From: Patiria pectinifera
Taxonomy: Eukaryota > Echinodermata > Asteroidea > Valvatida > Asterinidae
Direction of reading: 5' to 3'
Length of the DNA stretch: 64,000 bases
NCBI GenBank assembly: GCA_029964075.1
Contig: CM057135.1
Span: forward strand, 28,943,366-29,007,365
A program made the translations under genes and the position numbers. Of this stretch, positions 48,233 through 59,940 are shown one piece after another (within the stretch, counting starts at the first letter, position 1; every line of letters begins with the position of its first letter). A model generated the notes under the pieces. The model saw nothing but the letters and a program-made list of their open reading frames with translations, did not search any database and had not been told where the DNA came from.

Positions 48233-51200
48233 TCATCTGGTTGGTGGATTCAGGAACAGATTTGGAAAGAACCGGATTCCTTCCACGGATTCGTCCCGGC
48301 ATGCTTGGCCTGCCTCCTCAGCTGCCAACAATCTGTCCAACAAACAAATAATACAATGCAGGTAACAATGAGAATGATACAATATTTACTAAGAGTTAGG
48401 AGTGAAAAGGGTTACAGAATGGTGGGAGGGGGGTGCACATCTGAAAACAGGGGCACATAGGTTCAAAAGAGCCCATTCCAACCCGTCATACTTTTTCAAT
48501 ATGGTTCTGGCATTACTTTTCTCTAAAATATCCTTGTTAAAGAATGAAACCAAGTGAAAAATCTGGGGTCGGCTCATAAGTCCGATGCCTCATAGGTCCG
48601 ATGCCTCATAAGTCCGACAAAATCGCATCCCCTAACCAAATAAAGGCCCATAAGTCCGACGCCTCATAGGTCCGACGCCTCATAAGTCCGACGCCTCATA
48701 AGTCCAACGCCTCGTAGCTCCGACGCCTCATAGCTCCGACGCCTCGTAGGTTCGACAAATTAAATGCCTCGTTTTTTCCGACGTCGGACTTATGAGGTGT
48801 CGGACTTATGAGGCGTCGGACCTATGAGGCGGAATAAATAAATTTTATGCCTCATAAGTCCCAAGCCTCGTAAGTCCGAAATTATGAGGGGTCAGACCTA
48901 TGAGGCGTCGGACTTATGATACGGCCCCAAAAATCTGTATGATCAAAATATATGATTGATTTTGAATGAGAACTACACTACAAATAATGCACCAAAAAAC
49001 TGACTCCATTATTTCCTTGACCTTGATCGAAACTTTAATAATTGACCAAGACGACAACAAATACCGCAGCCACCAGAAATCCTAAATGTACCTAGAATGT
49101 TCTACAGCAGGTGCACTCATTCCCTTTCTACCATTGGAATTGACGAATCCACGAAATATTTGACAAGTTCTGTGGCTAAACTCACCTTCCCTTGGCCAGT
49201 AGGATGGATATGCCTGTGCTTTGAGAAAGCTCGTCTGGGCTCAGAGTCTTCTTTTCATTCAGCTGAAAAGAACGAGAACATTTCAACCATGGTCACGACG
49301 TCAGTGCAAAGAAAACACATCCAGAAGGTTGCAGGTTCATGGCTCCAAATCAGTCAACAAAACAATCAATACACTATTTCAAAATTATACGCCGGTTATT
49401 TTGTGCTGCTTTTTAGGGGGTCTTGAAACTTTTTGCAGAGTAAGGGACATTCAAAGGTATAACTTTTCAGAATATGTTGCAAAGCTCCGTCGCTTTAATA
49501 TGTGATATAGTGAAATCTCGATAAGTCAAACTCTGATAACTCAAAACAACTGTTAAGTCAAACAAAGAAGCCATTCCCTTCAGTAGTATAACAATGATAT
49601 ATGGCCCTGCTTAACTGAAAACTCTGCTTAAGTCAAATTTTTAACCTGTTCCCTTGAGGTTTGATTTATTGTGATTTCACTGTATGTATTTTTTTTTATG
49701 GGGGTTTTCATAACATCTTTCTTACGAACAACAATTCCCATTTGTGCTTTTGAATTTGCGCACAAGTTTGCAATATTATCCCCTCAAGTGGTAATTCATG
49801 ATCTTACCAGTTCCGCTGTCTGTCTAATGATGGCCTCCTCTCCCTTGGAAACCAGTTCAATCACCATGACGCCGCTGTTAAAAACCCGCAACCTGAGAGG
49901 CAGTCTGAGGGCCTCGAACTGTCGGCAAGCATCCACGAGATCATCGGGAGAAAGCAGCTGTTGTAGACATCAAACAAGGATATTATTAAAAACAAAGCCT
50001 TTTCAAAAACACAGAGGGAATAAGAGAGACCAAAAGTTGCCTGACAGGTTTTCTTAAATGGACTTTTTGTTCCAAGTTTGTGGTTGAATTAGCATTACAG
50101 CGCAGCCCATTGTACAAAGTCACTTCAAAGTAAGGCGCCCTAAAATGTTATTGTAATGCCCTGCTTATCAAATCTGGAACCCTACCTCCATTCCCCGGGC
50201 TCTGTTGATTCTGCAGTACACATCAGATAAGGCCATCATGCCGCCACTTTCCTACATAAGGTTGAAAAATGACGAAAAAGGTTGAAAAATTATCAAAATG
50301 ACGAACATGGAATAGGAGGGAAGTGGGATGGATTGTTTTACAGAGTGAAATGGCCAGTAGTTTGTGACAAGGGTGTCTATCGATAAGGGGATCTAACATG
50401 ACGTTTAAGGGATGGGTTGGGGTTGGGGTTGGGCTAACCTCTATTGGTTTAGTTAGTACATCGGCCAGTTGTTTGGCCAATTCCTCGTGGTACTTGGTGC
50501 CCGTTCCATGCGTCTCTCTGGTGACGGGGTTGGCTATGCCAAGGCTCAGCAGGTAGGACTTGAATTGCACTGTCTGAATATAGAAAAAAAAATCTTTGTT
50601 TAGTTTGGTATGAATTATGTTTATCAACAGCTGGGTCCACGGTTCAAATTGCACTGATGAGCCTAAGTTCAAGAATTTCCAATTTGATGGGTACGGAAGG
50701 ATTTGAACATTAAAACTACTCTGCTTTAGGAGTGGTTATGGCTACTTTATGGATACATGCAGATGATGTTAATATGCAAAATTTCACCTCATCCTCTGTG
50801 ATACTTCCATGCTTGTCTTTAATCTTGTTGGCGATTGTTCTTGAAAGATCAACCATTTCCTTTGCCTGTTAAAAAAATAGAAGAAAGAAAATTTGATGGA
50901 AACAAAAAAGCAACAAATGCCAGCAAACTGCCTAGATTTACTTTTTATGAATTGTAAACATGTAAACAACAACAACAACTTCCAGATCTCGAGTGAACTT
51001 CCAGAACCTGAATCAGCATGCGTCTTCTCACTGATACAATGCAAAATATGAATGTCGCATCAACAGATTTTTATAACGAATATTTCTAAAACGTCATGCA
51101 CTTACTTTTGTCATCAACTTGTTTAGGTCCTCAAAGGCCTAGAAGGAAGAAATCAAACGATCGTCAAAGATTTTTGCACAGATTCACAATACACAGCGGC

Positions 51201-54200
51201 CCCCTATAATAACGACCACCATACTCTAAATAATACTGTTCTAAATGCACTGTTATAAAAGCAATGATGGTCTGGCTTTATTCCTGAAGATTAAAAAACC
51301 AACACACTGTGATAAAAAAGGCAGGTTTTCCGTAACAAAAATCATTACATATTCTGCCGCAATTACCTGGGATATATTTTCATCAGTGTCCCTCCATTTT
51401 TTCTCCAGATTTCGCTCAATGCCGACAATTCCAGCATGGATTGCTTTGGGCTGTCAAGAAAAATCAAAGAAGGCCGGTAAGTATTCTCAAATCCACAGAA
51501 TTCTAGAGAAGAGGTGCCAAGAAATAGGCCAGGACACAAACACCGCTACCACTTTCGGAGTTGAATATTGCTTCATCATGGAAGGATTGCTGTGACACTT
51601 TAAAATGACAAAATGGGTAACAAATACAGACATTTTCTTTCTTATGCTGAAAAAATGTGCTTAGCTTTGGAAGCTTTTTTCTTCTTCTAAGCATCAATAA
51701 GGCCAATTCCAAGGAGCTTCTAAGCACAGAATATACAGGCTTAGTAATATTAGGTTACCAACCGATATGCCATGGGATTTATCCTACATGCGACTGGTAC
51801 TCGGCTAATATTTGCTGGAATTGGGCCCTGTTTCCAGCCAAAATACAATACAATGAATTCACTACTTCCAAGCAGAAAGGCTGGACCCACCTTGCCAGCT
51901 GCTTTTGGGGTTGGCATGTACTCCCACCGCCTCCTGGATAGTTCTTCCGACAAACACCTGAAAAACTATGGATAGGAGCAGATTTCATTGAACACACTTC
52001 CACCTTGGTTGGTTCATCTCCTAAATACTCTGCGTGGGAGTTTATACAGGAGACCAGAAACACACCGGAGCAAACCCCTTCTCTTAGCGATAAGTGTCAC
52101 TGGGTTATTTACGTGCATTGCATTACAAAACACATGGGACCTACGGCTTTATGTCCCATCCGAAGGTCGAAGCAATTATGGTTAAATGCCTTGCTCAAGG
52201 GCACAAGTGTCCACCCAGCGGGCTCGAACCCACGCCACTGTTGCCTCTGAAACACCAGAGCATGAGTCCGGTGTTCTTAACCAACCGCTAGGCCATGACA
52301 CTCCACCAATTAACTCTGAAATGGCAAGCCATTATTTTTAATGTTAATTTTGAAACAAAACCAAAGGAAGGAAACACTGGGTGCCTGTCTCCAAATTATT
52401 CGATGAAATAATCAGATCAGAGCACAGGGTAATGCTAGTTTGAATTTCCAACTTGCCTGACAGTTGCACTTTGAGATATGATGATCAGTAACTGACCTGA
52501 ATATGAAAAATTAGCTTTTTCACTTAAAATCAGTAAAATATACATTCTGGAAGACGACTTAAAACAAAAAGCTTATACTTTCTAGAGGGAACATAATCCA
52601 AGAGCTGTTACATTCAGAGTTTTTCAGACAATTTGGACAATCAAAAGTTATAAAAAAATACCTTCAGTCTATACTGTCACCTGCACGTTTCAATAATTTG
52701 ACTGATACGCTTTGTCAGATATAACGTCAGATGTTGAACAGAACAAACCTCTGTTTCTCCTCCTTCCTTGAAGCTGAGTTGGATGTATGAGTGAGCACTC
52801 ATCATGACTGGTCCAGGGGGTTTATTAGGTGGAGCTGGGTGAAGATGAAAGGCTACCCGGGGACTGTGAAGAAGACAAATTTAGCAATTACAGCCTACAG
52901 TCTACAGTCACAGAAGTAAATAATAATAATAATAATAATAATAATCAGCATTTTAAGAACGCTCTTATTAGTACACTAAATCACAGTGCTTGCAGTATTA
53001 TTATTACCCCTGATCATTGGGCCAATTAAACATTCCAAATACCATCTCAGCTCCCTGGGGAGTATACAGCTGGATGCTGCCTGTTAGGCACAAGCAAGCT
53101 TATTCAATCACAATAACCATCTCTGCCCTCACAGGTACCCATTTACTCCTGGGTGGAGAGAAGCAATGAGTGACAAAGTGCCTTGCTCAAGGGCACACGC
53201 ACCATGACCCCAGGCTGGACTCGAACCCACAACCCGCAGCTTTACCCACAGACCACGAATCCAGTGCCCTTAACCACGAGGCCACAGCACTCCAAGTAAA
53301 TGAACATGACCTGAAAAAGAGCCTTAATTATCAGCTGTTATGCCCCAAGTATAGCTTTGTTCCAATTATAGCGCAACCATTCAATTCTCAGTAGTTCACC
53401 AGCCAGGTATGAGGTCTCAATTCAATTTTTAAAGGAGACTTTAATTTTCTTCAATATTTTGCATCTGACAGTGAATCAAGCGACTTCAATTTGAAGCCAA
53501 AGACTAGACTGGTACATGTCCACTTTTTTTTTTTTTTTAAGATTGACCCTTCAGTAGTCTGGTAGCATGACATGATGACTATGGAGAGAAAGTGCAGTAA
53601 TAGAGACTAGGTTCCAGATGTTTCTTTTGACACAGTTGATTGATGCAGTAGATTGTTGTTGGACTGGCTGTTTCATGTAGCAGTTTATTTTCTTGTATTG
53701 CAGTTTTCACTACCTTACGCTTTGGGACTCTCTCACACAGTATTGAGAGTCTCAAATTTTTGGACTAGGGTCAACCCCTTAATTATTGGCACAATTTAAG
53801 AGTTGCCTCACCTTTTGCCTCTTCCTGCTGGAACTTCTTCAGCATACAGTACGAGGGACAAAGGCAGAGTTATCAGTGTGGTCTGCCAAAAATCAAACAA
53901 ATAAATACAAATCAGTTTTATTGTCTGCGAGTCTGATCTGCGATCTTTGTAATATTTAGAAATGTTATTAATGTTAACATTTGGGGGTTGTTTAATTCTT
54001 ACCTGTTGCACAGAATCTGTCCAAATCAAGCGATGACTCGTGAGTGTGATGATACCTCGATCAAAAGCAGTCTGTCAGTGTCAAGAAAACGAAATTGCAC
54101 AAATTATATTTTAAGTTTATTTTAACTTTTCACGCCAGGGCAAGTGTTAGAAAAAAATACACAACTCATAAGTTATTATCGAAAAGAATGAAGGGTCCTG

Positions 54201-55799
54201 ACACCACTTCAGCGCAGCGGTTGAGAAGAAAAGTCTTTGGAGAGTCAAGAAAATGTTCTAACTAATTCCTAACAATATTGGAAATGTTAATTCACAATGC
54301 TCCCAGATTCATATATTGTCAACACTTTTGTAATGACTGAACTTTATTCAGATGATGTAAGGCGTAAGGAAGCAACATTCTTTCCGGCACAATTGCAGAA
54401 TACCCCGCCACTCGATCTATGCACCTCGTAGCCGGCTACGGAGTCACGGTTGATTGCCCTCAATAAACCTTCTCAGCGCTACATGTATGTACTATGCGTC
54501 ATGCTCCACTGCACTCCCACTCCGTATCCGCGTAGCCGGCAACAGGGTAGTTGGTTTGGACTTTAAAAAAATTCAGCAGCTCCCATTCATTTTGTGTTGC
54601 TTCGTTCTCAAGGAGACCCCCACTTTTATAGTATCCGCGTAGCCGTAGGCGCTGGTAATGGACTTAAATTGTTTCTTTTCCAGTGATTCCAACCTAGGGT
54701 GTATTTCCGAGGGAAAATCTTTCCGAGTGGCAGGGTATTCTGCATTACTCCTCCTTACCTTACTATCTCTTTCATCCTTAGACCCGTGAACGTGGCTATA
54801 TGATAGCCACGCTTCAGTCTATAGTAAAAACACTCTATTGTTATCTGTGGTTACTAAAATGGAGTGACCATTCTAGCCGAATTTCGGCTACATTTGACAG
54901 AATATTTGCATACAAAAATGAGTTGTACAGAAAATTAGCAGAATATTTTTTTCGGCAGAATTATGAAGATGAAGGAAAATGAAAAAGATTGGAAAGAAAT
55001 ATGACACATTTGGTTTGAAAAACCTTCATTTTTTGAAAGATCCTTAAAACAAACCCTTGCACAATGGAACAGCAATATAAACTGGGTGATTTGGCAGACT
55101 TTCGAAGTGGATTTAGCAGAATTTTACATGGTATTACGGTCATCCTGCCATGTAAGCCAGTTAGTCGGGTACCCACTGGTGATACTTCTTCCGTTTTGCG
55201 CATGCAGAACTTGGGGTACCAGAGTGTCATGCCTGTCTTTGATTTTCTGATCATTTTGAAAACATTCGTTGTGACAAAGTTGTGCCGTACTTTACATCAA
55301 ATTTCTTGGCAATGCCAGATCCAATACTCGCGGAAATTCACAGGAGGCCCAACAAGTGAGTGATTCACCTATGGGCAAAGTTATACATGGTTACATGTAG
55401 CGGATCAAAAGATAGAATGCTGTCGCTTGTATTTACCCGACGGAAGCGCGTGGCGTTGTATACAACGCCACGTTCACGGGTCTATTTCATCCTCTACCAT
55501 GTCTACTTTCAAAATATCCGTCACCATGCCCACCCCTAAAACAATGCAGGAAATAAAACAGACCCACGCCCCTCCCCCATGTCGTCCGAACATTAAAGGC
55601 CCAAGGGGGCAATGCAAGTATTAAAAGTCACCAGGCATGCCAGGGCAGTGGGCCTAAAAAAAGTATTAAACTGTGCCAGTGAGTTTTACGAAGCTAAACA
55701 AACCTTGTCTGTCCCGTCGTGAAGTCTAACCCCATGCTGCTGCTTCACTTGGGTCTCCCCCTGCAAAAGATTTCCATTTCCCCATTCAAACCTGTCCAT
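48233..55799 (-). CDS. VPS36: VPS36, ESCRT-II subunit, complete
   Basis: This ESCRT-II component binds ubiquitin and phosphoinositides on endosomes and hands cargo towards ESCRT-III. There are 13 exons: 55799-55704, 54071-54003, 53882-53812, 52863-52749, 51965-51891, 51450-51367, 51138-51106, 50865-50788, 50573-50439, 50251-50186, 49957-49808, 49262-49186 and 48332-48233. They total 1149 bp, or 382 residues (human 386). Landmarks are [37 protein letters not shown] and [14 protein letters not shown] (GLUE domain, about residues 1-140), then [75 protein letters not shown] and [11 protein letters not shown] (helical and two winged-helix domains). For exon 5 the acceptor CCATAG was chosen over the nearer TTTCAG because it restores phase and the conserved EFFRCLSEE. 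Confidence 0.96.
48566..48928. mobile_element. Fold-back element of about 14-bp repeats, flanked by a 9-bp duplication
   Basis: The left half is a run of CCTCATAAGTCCGACG-like units and the right half is the same units inverted (GTCGGACTTATGAGGC). The ends read GGGTCGGCTCATAAG and, inverted, GGGGCCGTATCATAAG. An exact AAAAATCTG lies at 48557-48565 and again at 48929-48937. The 9-bp duplication suggests a Mutator-like fold-back whose arms consist of a minisatellite. It is in VPS36 intron 12. Confidence 0.8.
49504..49685. mobile_element. Small pogo/Tigger-like MITE
   Basis: The ends ATAGTGAAATCTCGATAAGT and, inverted, ACAGTGAAATCACAATAAAT flank about 180 bp and sit next to TA. AGTGAAATC-type ends and a TA target fit the Tc1/mariner-pogo group. 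It lies in VPS36 intron 11. Confidence 0.6.
52045..52312 (-). mobile_element. tRNA-derived SINE in VPS36 intron 4
   Basis: The minus strand has an A box (TGGCCTAGCGG) near 52292 and a B box (GGTTCGAGCCC) near 52228, then a body with CTTGAGCAAGGCATTTAACC. The spacing equals that of a tRNA gene, but the cloverleaf is not complete. Confidence 0.8.
52922..53293 (-). mobile_element. tRNA-derived SINE with 8-bp target duplication in VPS36 intron 3
   Basis: This is a full-length copy: tRNA-like head (TGGCCTCGTGG and GGTTCGAGTCC on the minus strand), a body with CACTTTGTCACTCATTGC, and an (ATT)n tail at 52922-52943. AAGTAAAT flanks it on both sides (52914-52921 and 53294-53301). It is the same family as 573-926. 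Confidence 0.85.
54355..54770. mobile_element. Imperfect fold-back repeat next to the 54779 element
   Basis: The word TGCAGAATACCCCGCCACTC near 54395 recurs inverted near 54725 (GAGTGGCAGGGTATTCTGCA), and GTAAGG-type words mark both ends. Inside, GTATCCGCGTAGCCG occurs twice. The borders are approximate. Confidence 0.5.
54779..55484. mobile_element. 706-bp non-autonomous transposon with 9-bp target duplication (Mutator-like)
   Basis: The ends TAGACCCGTGAACGTGGC and its exact complement bound the element. The flanks repeat TTTCATCCT (54770-54778 and 55485-55493). Just inside each end is a small hairpin (GTGGCTATATGATAGCCAC on the left; GTGGCGTTGTATACAACGCC on the right). The open frame at 55064-55363 does not resemble a transposase. 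It lies in VPS36 intron 1. Confidence 0.85.
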
Positions 55800-56305
55800 T
55801 TTTACAACTTAAAATACCATCAAATGGGCGCAAATTTACGACATGACGTACACTTATTATATGTTGGAAAATCAACAGAGAACTATACAGCCCGCCCTCA
55901 ATTGTCAAAAGGTGGTGACATATCGATTTCATCGTCGAAAACACTTTTTTTCCACGCTGCGTTGGGGCTTCACTGCGCAATTTTATATCGTGGGAATCAG
56001 CCGGAAGTAATGTAAATACGTCATGAGGGCGCGTCACGTGGCTTACACCGGTGTTTCGCGCAATTGTTGTCATTGATTGAAAGCGTGGGAAATATAGTTC
56101 TGGTTCTGGTTCTGGTTCTGGTTGCTTGTAACTGCTTTGTAAACGCCTCTTAAGTGGTTATCTCGCACAGGTCGGAGTGGTTGGCGCAGTGAACTATTCT
56201 ACCTATTTATCTTGTTGTTAACAAGTGTTTTTGGACTGATAAATTTGTCTTCGGATCGGCTCTGGGCTAGAGAACAACTTGATCGAACTGAAACGAGAGC
56301 TACAG
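55800..56305 (+). promoter_or_regulatory. Divergent promoter region of VPS36 and a probable TDO2 5'UTR exon
   Basis: A CpG-containing stretch follows the VPS36 start codon outward. A hexamer run (TTCTGG)n lies at about 56098-56125. Further on, GAGAGCTACAG|GTAAAC at 56305 looks like the donor of an untranslated exon on the plus strand. The next good plus-strand acceptor leading to a coding exon is at 61539, so this may be the TDO2 leader. That link is inferred only. Confidence 0.4.
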
Positions 56306-56403
56306 GTAAACTATGTGATTCATCATGTTCGTACTTTTTTTAGTGGTCACGAACACGAAGTACCGGGTATGAAGGCCGCCAACGCACGGTATGCATGTAT
56401 GAC

Positions 56404-57373
56404 TGTTGTGCCAATTCTTGAAAATCACGCAATCTTAAGAATGTGCGCGCATTCTTAAGAATGAGCGCCCATTCTTAAGAACGAGCACGCGTTCTTAAGA
56501 ATGAGCGCTCATTCTTAAGATTGGGTGGGAATATCACGTGCACAATTTATGAATTTTGCCCAATCTTAACAAACATTGCACGACATAATTATGTTAAATG
56601 AAATGTATAGCGGTTAAAAGGGAAACAATTTATATAAAGTTGAAAGAAAATGTTCTATGCTTCTGTACTCGTATAACTACGATAATTTGAATCAAATTAA
56701 ACCTGTTATTATTGCTTTTTTCTGCCCACTATGGGAAGTTTTGTAATAACGGAGGACTGGGATCTAGTCTGGGAAGTGCTTTGTTTAGGCTAGACAAGTT
56801 ACAAGTCCCTGTATGTATCATATGCATGCCACGAAAAAAAAACGATGTCCAGAAGCTGCCAAAATTGCTCTTTTGACTAGATAGAATCCAGCTCTGCGAC
56901 GTAATGGTGGGGTGTGAACAATAAATTGGTGGCAATTTAAATGGGAAATAGCATTAGCAGTGCACTATGGGATGTCGTAGTATTCATTCTCATTCTTCAC
57001 ATTCTTCATTCTTACGTTCCCCGCTTTTATTATCCCAAAAATCAGAATTCTTTCCACTAGTATTATTATGTCTCTTATTTTTTCCCGGTCCCCCCCCCCC
57101 AATATCAATACGCCTATAGATACTTATCATATCCACTCTACTTTTCAGCGCCTTGCGTTGCAACAGTATTGAACGAGGATGCAGCTAGACTTGCCAAGCG
57201 CAGCCGGTGCTCGGCATCGACAAGACCGTTATCTTGTCGCGCATTCTTAAGAATGTGCGCTCAATCTGGAAGAGTTATTTTTTGCGAAGATTGGGCAAGG
57301 ATCCAGTTGCACATTCTGAAGAATGTGCATGCACATTCTTAAGAATGCGTGATTTTCAAGAATGGGCACAACA
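56404..57373. mobile_element. 970-bp fold-back element with ATTCTTAAGAAT arrays at both ends
   Basis: The left end (TGTTGTGCCAATTCTTGAAA) reappears inverted at the right end (TTTCAAGAATGGGCACAACA). Inside each end are several GCGCATTCTTAAGAATG-like palindromes: five at 56425-56525 and three at 57240-57345. An ATGAC word flanks both sides, but an exact target duplication is not clear. The inner 700 bp shows no transposase. Confidence 0.7.
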
Positions 57374-57762
57374 TGACCATAGAGCAAGAGTACGAATCCA
57401 TAAACGGAATGGCGATGGAATGCAAAGCTCGCGGCGCAACTACTAAAACGATTTGTTTTTTCTATTTTAACGCCTTACCATGTTTACGAGACGTGGCTAA
57501 TACTAGCAACCTATAATACAATGACTGTGTTTAATAATTTTCTGTGATGTTCCCGAAGCTCGATTTTTTAAATCATGTTTAGGTTTTGCGTCTTGTGAAG
57601 TTTTGGTAATTTTCCCCCAACATCTACACTACTGCAGTACAAACAGGATTTCCGTTTGATTGGCTAATTAGCTTAGGTTGATATTTGTATTCAGGGTATT
57701 GTAGTTTGTATTTTCATGATTGTGTGTGTTTGGTAGTAGTGTCACAGGCATTAGTGCAGGCG

Positions 57763-58364
57763 TTAGCCCCATAAATGTGGCCAATTTACTGGACTACCTC
57801 CGTAAATAAAGGTCACACTTGGAACATGCATGGAGAAATGTACCCGAAAATTTAGAACTTGGTCAAATTTTGATTTTCACATTCAGACTTTATTTGTAGT
57901 TTATTTACGCCTTAGAAGCATACTCGCCCTCTTTAAAGTGATGAAAAAGAAGTCCCACCTTTCTCAGATGTCTATTTTTGTGAAATGTACAGGTTCGTTT
58001 GCACATTTGCGTCTCTAAATTCCAACATCGCAAAGATCACGCTGTGCTGATGGATCGTTTCTGGTGTCAGTCACATAGTCACTCAAGTCTGCATCACTGA
58101 CAGCAGAAACGATGATGCACGCGCGTCATCTTTTCGATGTTGGAATTTAGATACGCAAAGATGTGCAAACAAATCTGGAAATTACAAGATAAATAGATGT
58201 CTGAGAAATGCGGGACTTCTGTTCTTAAGCGTAAATAAACTACAAAGTCTAAATGTGAAAATCAAAACTTGAAAAAGTTTTACATTTTTCGGGAACATGT
58301 TCCAAGTGTGGCCTTTATTTACAGAGGTATAGTCCAGTAGATTGGCCACATAAATGGGGGCTAA
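57763..58364. mobile_element. 602-bp palindromic fold-back element
   Basis: Most of the two halves are inverted copies (TTAGCCCC...GGGGGCTAA at the ends, GTAAATAAAGG/CCTTTATTTAC further in, CGTTTCTG/CAGAAACG near the middle). GCAGGCG occurs on both flanks, one base away from the right end, as a possible target duplication. No protein is encoded. Confidence 0.75.
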
Positions 58365-59418
58365 GGCAGGCGAATGTGCAATTAGAAAACTGCATGAAAA
58401 TTATATGGAGTCGTGTGTATGATAAACTGGCTTTAAAAAAAAATGCATATTTTGTGAATCATTATGCAATTTTTTTTACACCAGTTTATACACATTATTT
58501 ATAGTTCACATTAGGGCCTGAATATATTTTTGAAAATTGAAATTTATTTTTAAAATGCAGTGAAGGAAATTCATTTTCTATAGGTCTCGTTCAAATGGTG
58601 TCATTTCCTACAGACCATCAACGTGCATCGGCATTTTGAGCGTCAACTTGCATAACGTGCATCGGCTGCGTCGTATTTCGAACACATTTCGAACATTTGC
58701 ATCTTTTCAGCATGAATTTCTAATTTTATTAGGCAAAAGGGGGAGGTAAGGACAGTCTACCCCCTTAACATCCGCCACAGCTGTATGTTGTAAATGAAGT
58801 GAGAGAAAAAAGTGCAGTTAATCTTAGTATAAGCCAGTCCAGCTACATGTAGATGTCTTTTAATCGTCCCAGTTTGTCTTTTGACAGTTGTGGACATTCA
58901 CATTCATGTTGGCTCCCAAATCAACCAACATTTTATTTCCAAATTACTTGTTTTTGCAGTCAGAGTTTCCACAAACTTAAAATCTTGGCAGGGATCCAAC
59001 ATTTGTCGTGTGCAAGATCCAGAGTGCTGGGATATGACGTCAAAGCATACCTAACTCTGTGTGGGCCTAATTCAATCGCTGACCTTGCCCTGTCCTTACA
59101 CTGTGTGTAGAAGTTTCACACAGTGTACAATTTATGAGTACTCTGTATTTATGCGACTTTTGCAGAAGTCGCCTAGGGTACTCATAAATTTTTATAAAGA
59201 ACGTGGCCTCCTATCACGTCCGTTTTCCAAAATTTCACATATATTCAATGAGATTACCATGTTTGTGTATCATTTCACATTTTGGAAGTTTGAAGCGGGA
59301 TGCTTTCGTTATGCTCAAAACCACAATCTGCCCAGACATGCCGTGAATACAAATGTATATAGCTCATAGGTTGCATACTGGTAGTTTTATAGAGATCAGC
59401 ATATTGTTTTTTTAGAAC
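58365..59418. other. Stretch without a recognised gene
   Basis: Only short, unsupported open frames occur (for example 58853-59110). There are no clear repeats or splice-consistent exons. Confidence 0.5.
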
Positions 59419-59940
59419 TTAAAGGGAATATACATCATATGCTTTTGCTGTAATTTTCAGAAATGGATGGAATTGGGGGGTTGGAAATATATATATCAAA
59501 TATAGTTACACTGACTTTTTGAGGTTTTGGGTTCGAAAATGCTATAAAAACCAAGAAAAACGATCATTTTCCTGTAGTCTGGTTCCCTGACTCCATATAA
59601 GAAGAAACAGAGCAGTTTACATACATTGGGGAATTGTAAGGTCAGGGAACCAGTCTAGCTGGCTCGTACCCGTTCATAGGTTTGTAATCGATTGCAAACA
59701 AGTGCGATGGTCAATTGGGGCCAGTATTTGAAAAAAGCCAGTTTTTTCCAACGCTGATCGGCCGATCAGCGTTGGAAATTGATACAAAAATACCACTTTT
59801 CTTGAAAATGACAGTATACCAGGTGCCATGATTTTACAGGATGCTTTACACTGTCATTCACTAACAGTCCAGCAAGGTATTTCAAAATGATTTGGTAGTT
59901 TTATTTTTTGATGTTTGCAAATGTTGTATTTTCCCTTTAA
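59419..59940 (-). mobile_element. TTAA-flanked MITE, copy 3 (inverted)
   Basis: This is the same family as 1164-1684 and 21080-21614 but in the opposite direction. TTAA is on both sides, with AGGGAA/TTCCCT ends and the palindrome GATCGGCCGATC in place of GGTCGGCCGAC, so both arms of the inner palindrome changed together. Confidence 0.8.

Noticed and set aside
48566-48928. CRISPR array
   Set aside because: Short regular units occur, but without unique spacers, in inverted halves, and in an animal genome.
51891-51957. VPS36 exon 5 beginning at the TTTCAG acceptor
   Set aside because: It shifts the reading phase. The CCATAG acceptor eight bases upstream restores the frame and the conserved EFFRCLSEE.
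55064-55363. 99-residue open frame in the 54779 element as a transposase
   Set aside because: It shows no DDE-like or zinc-binding motif and is too short.
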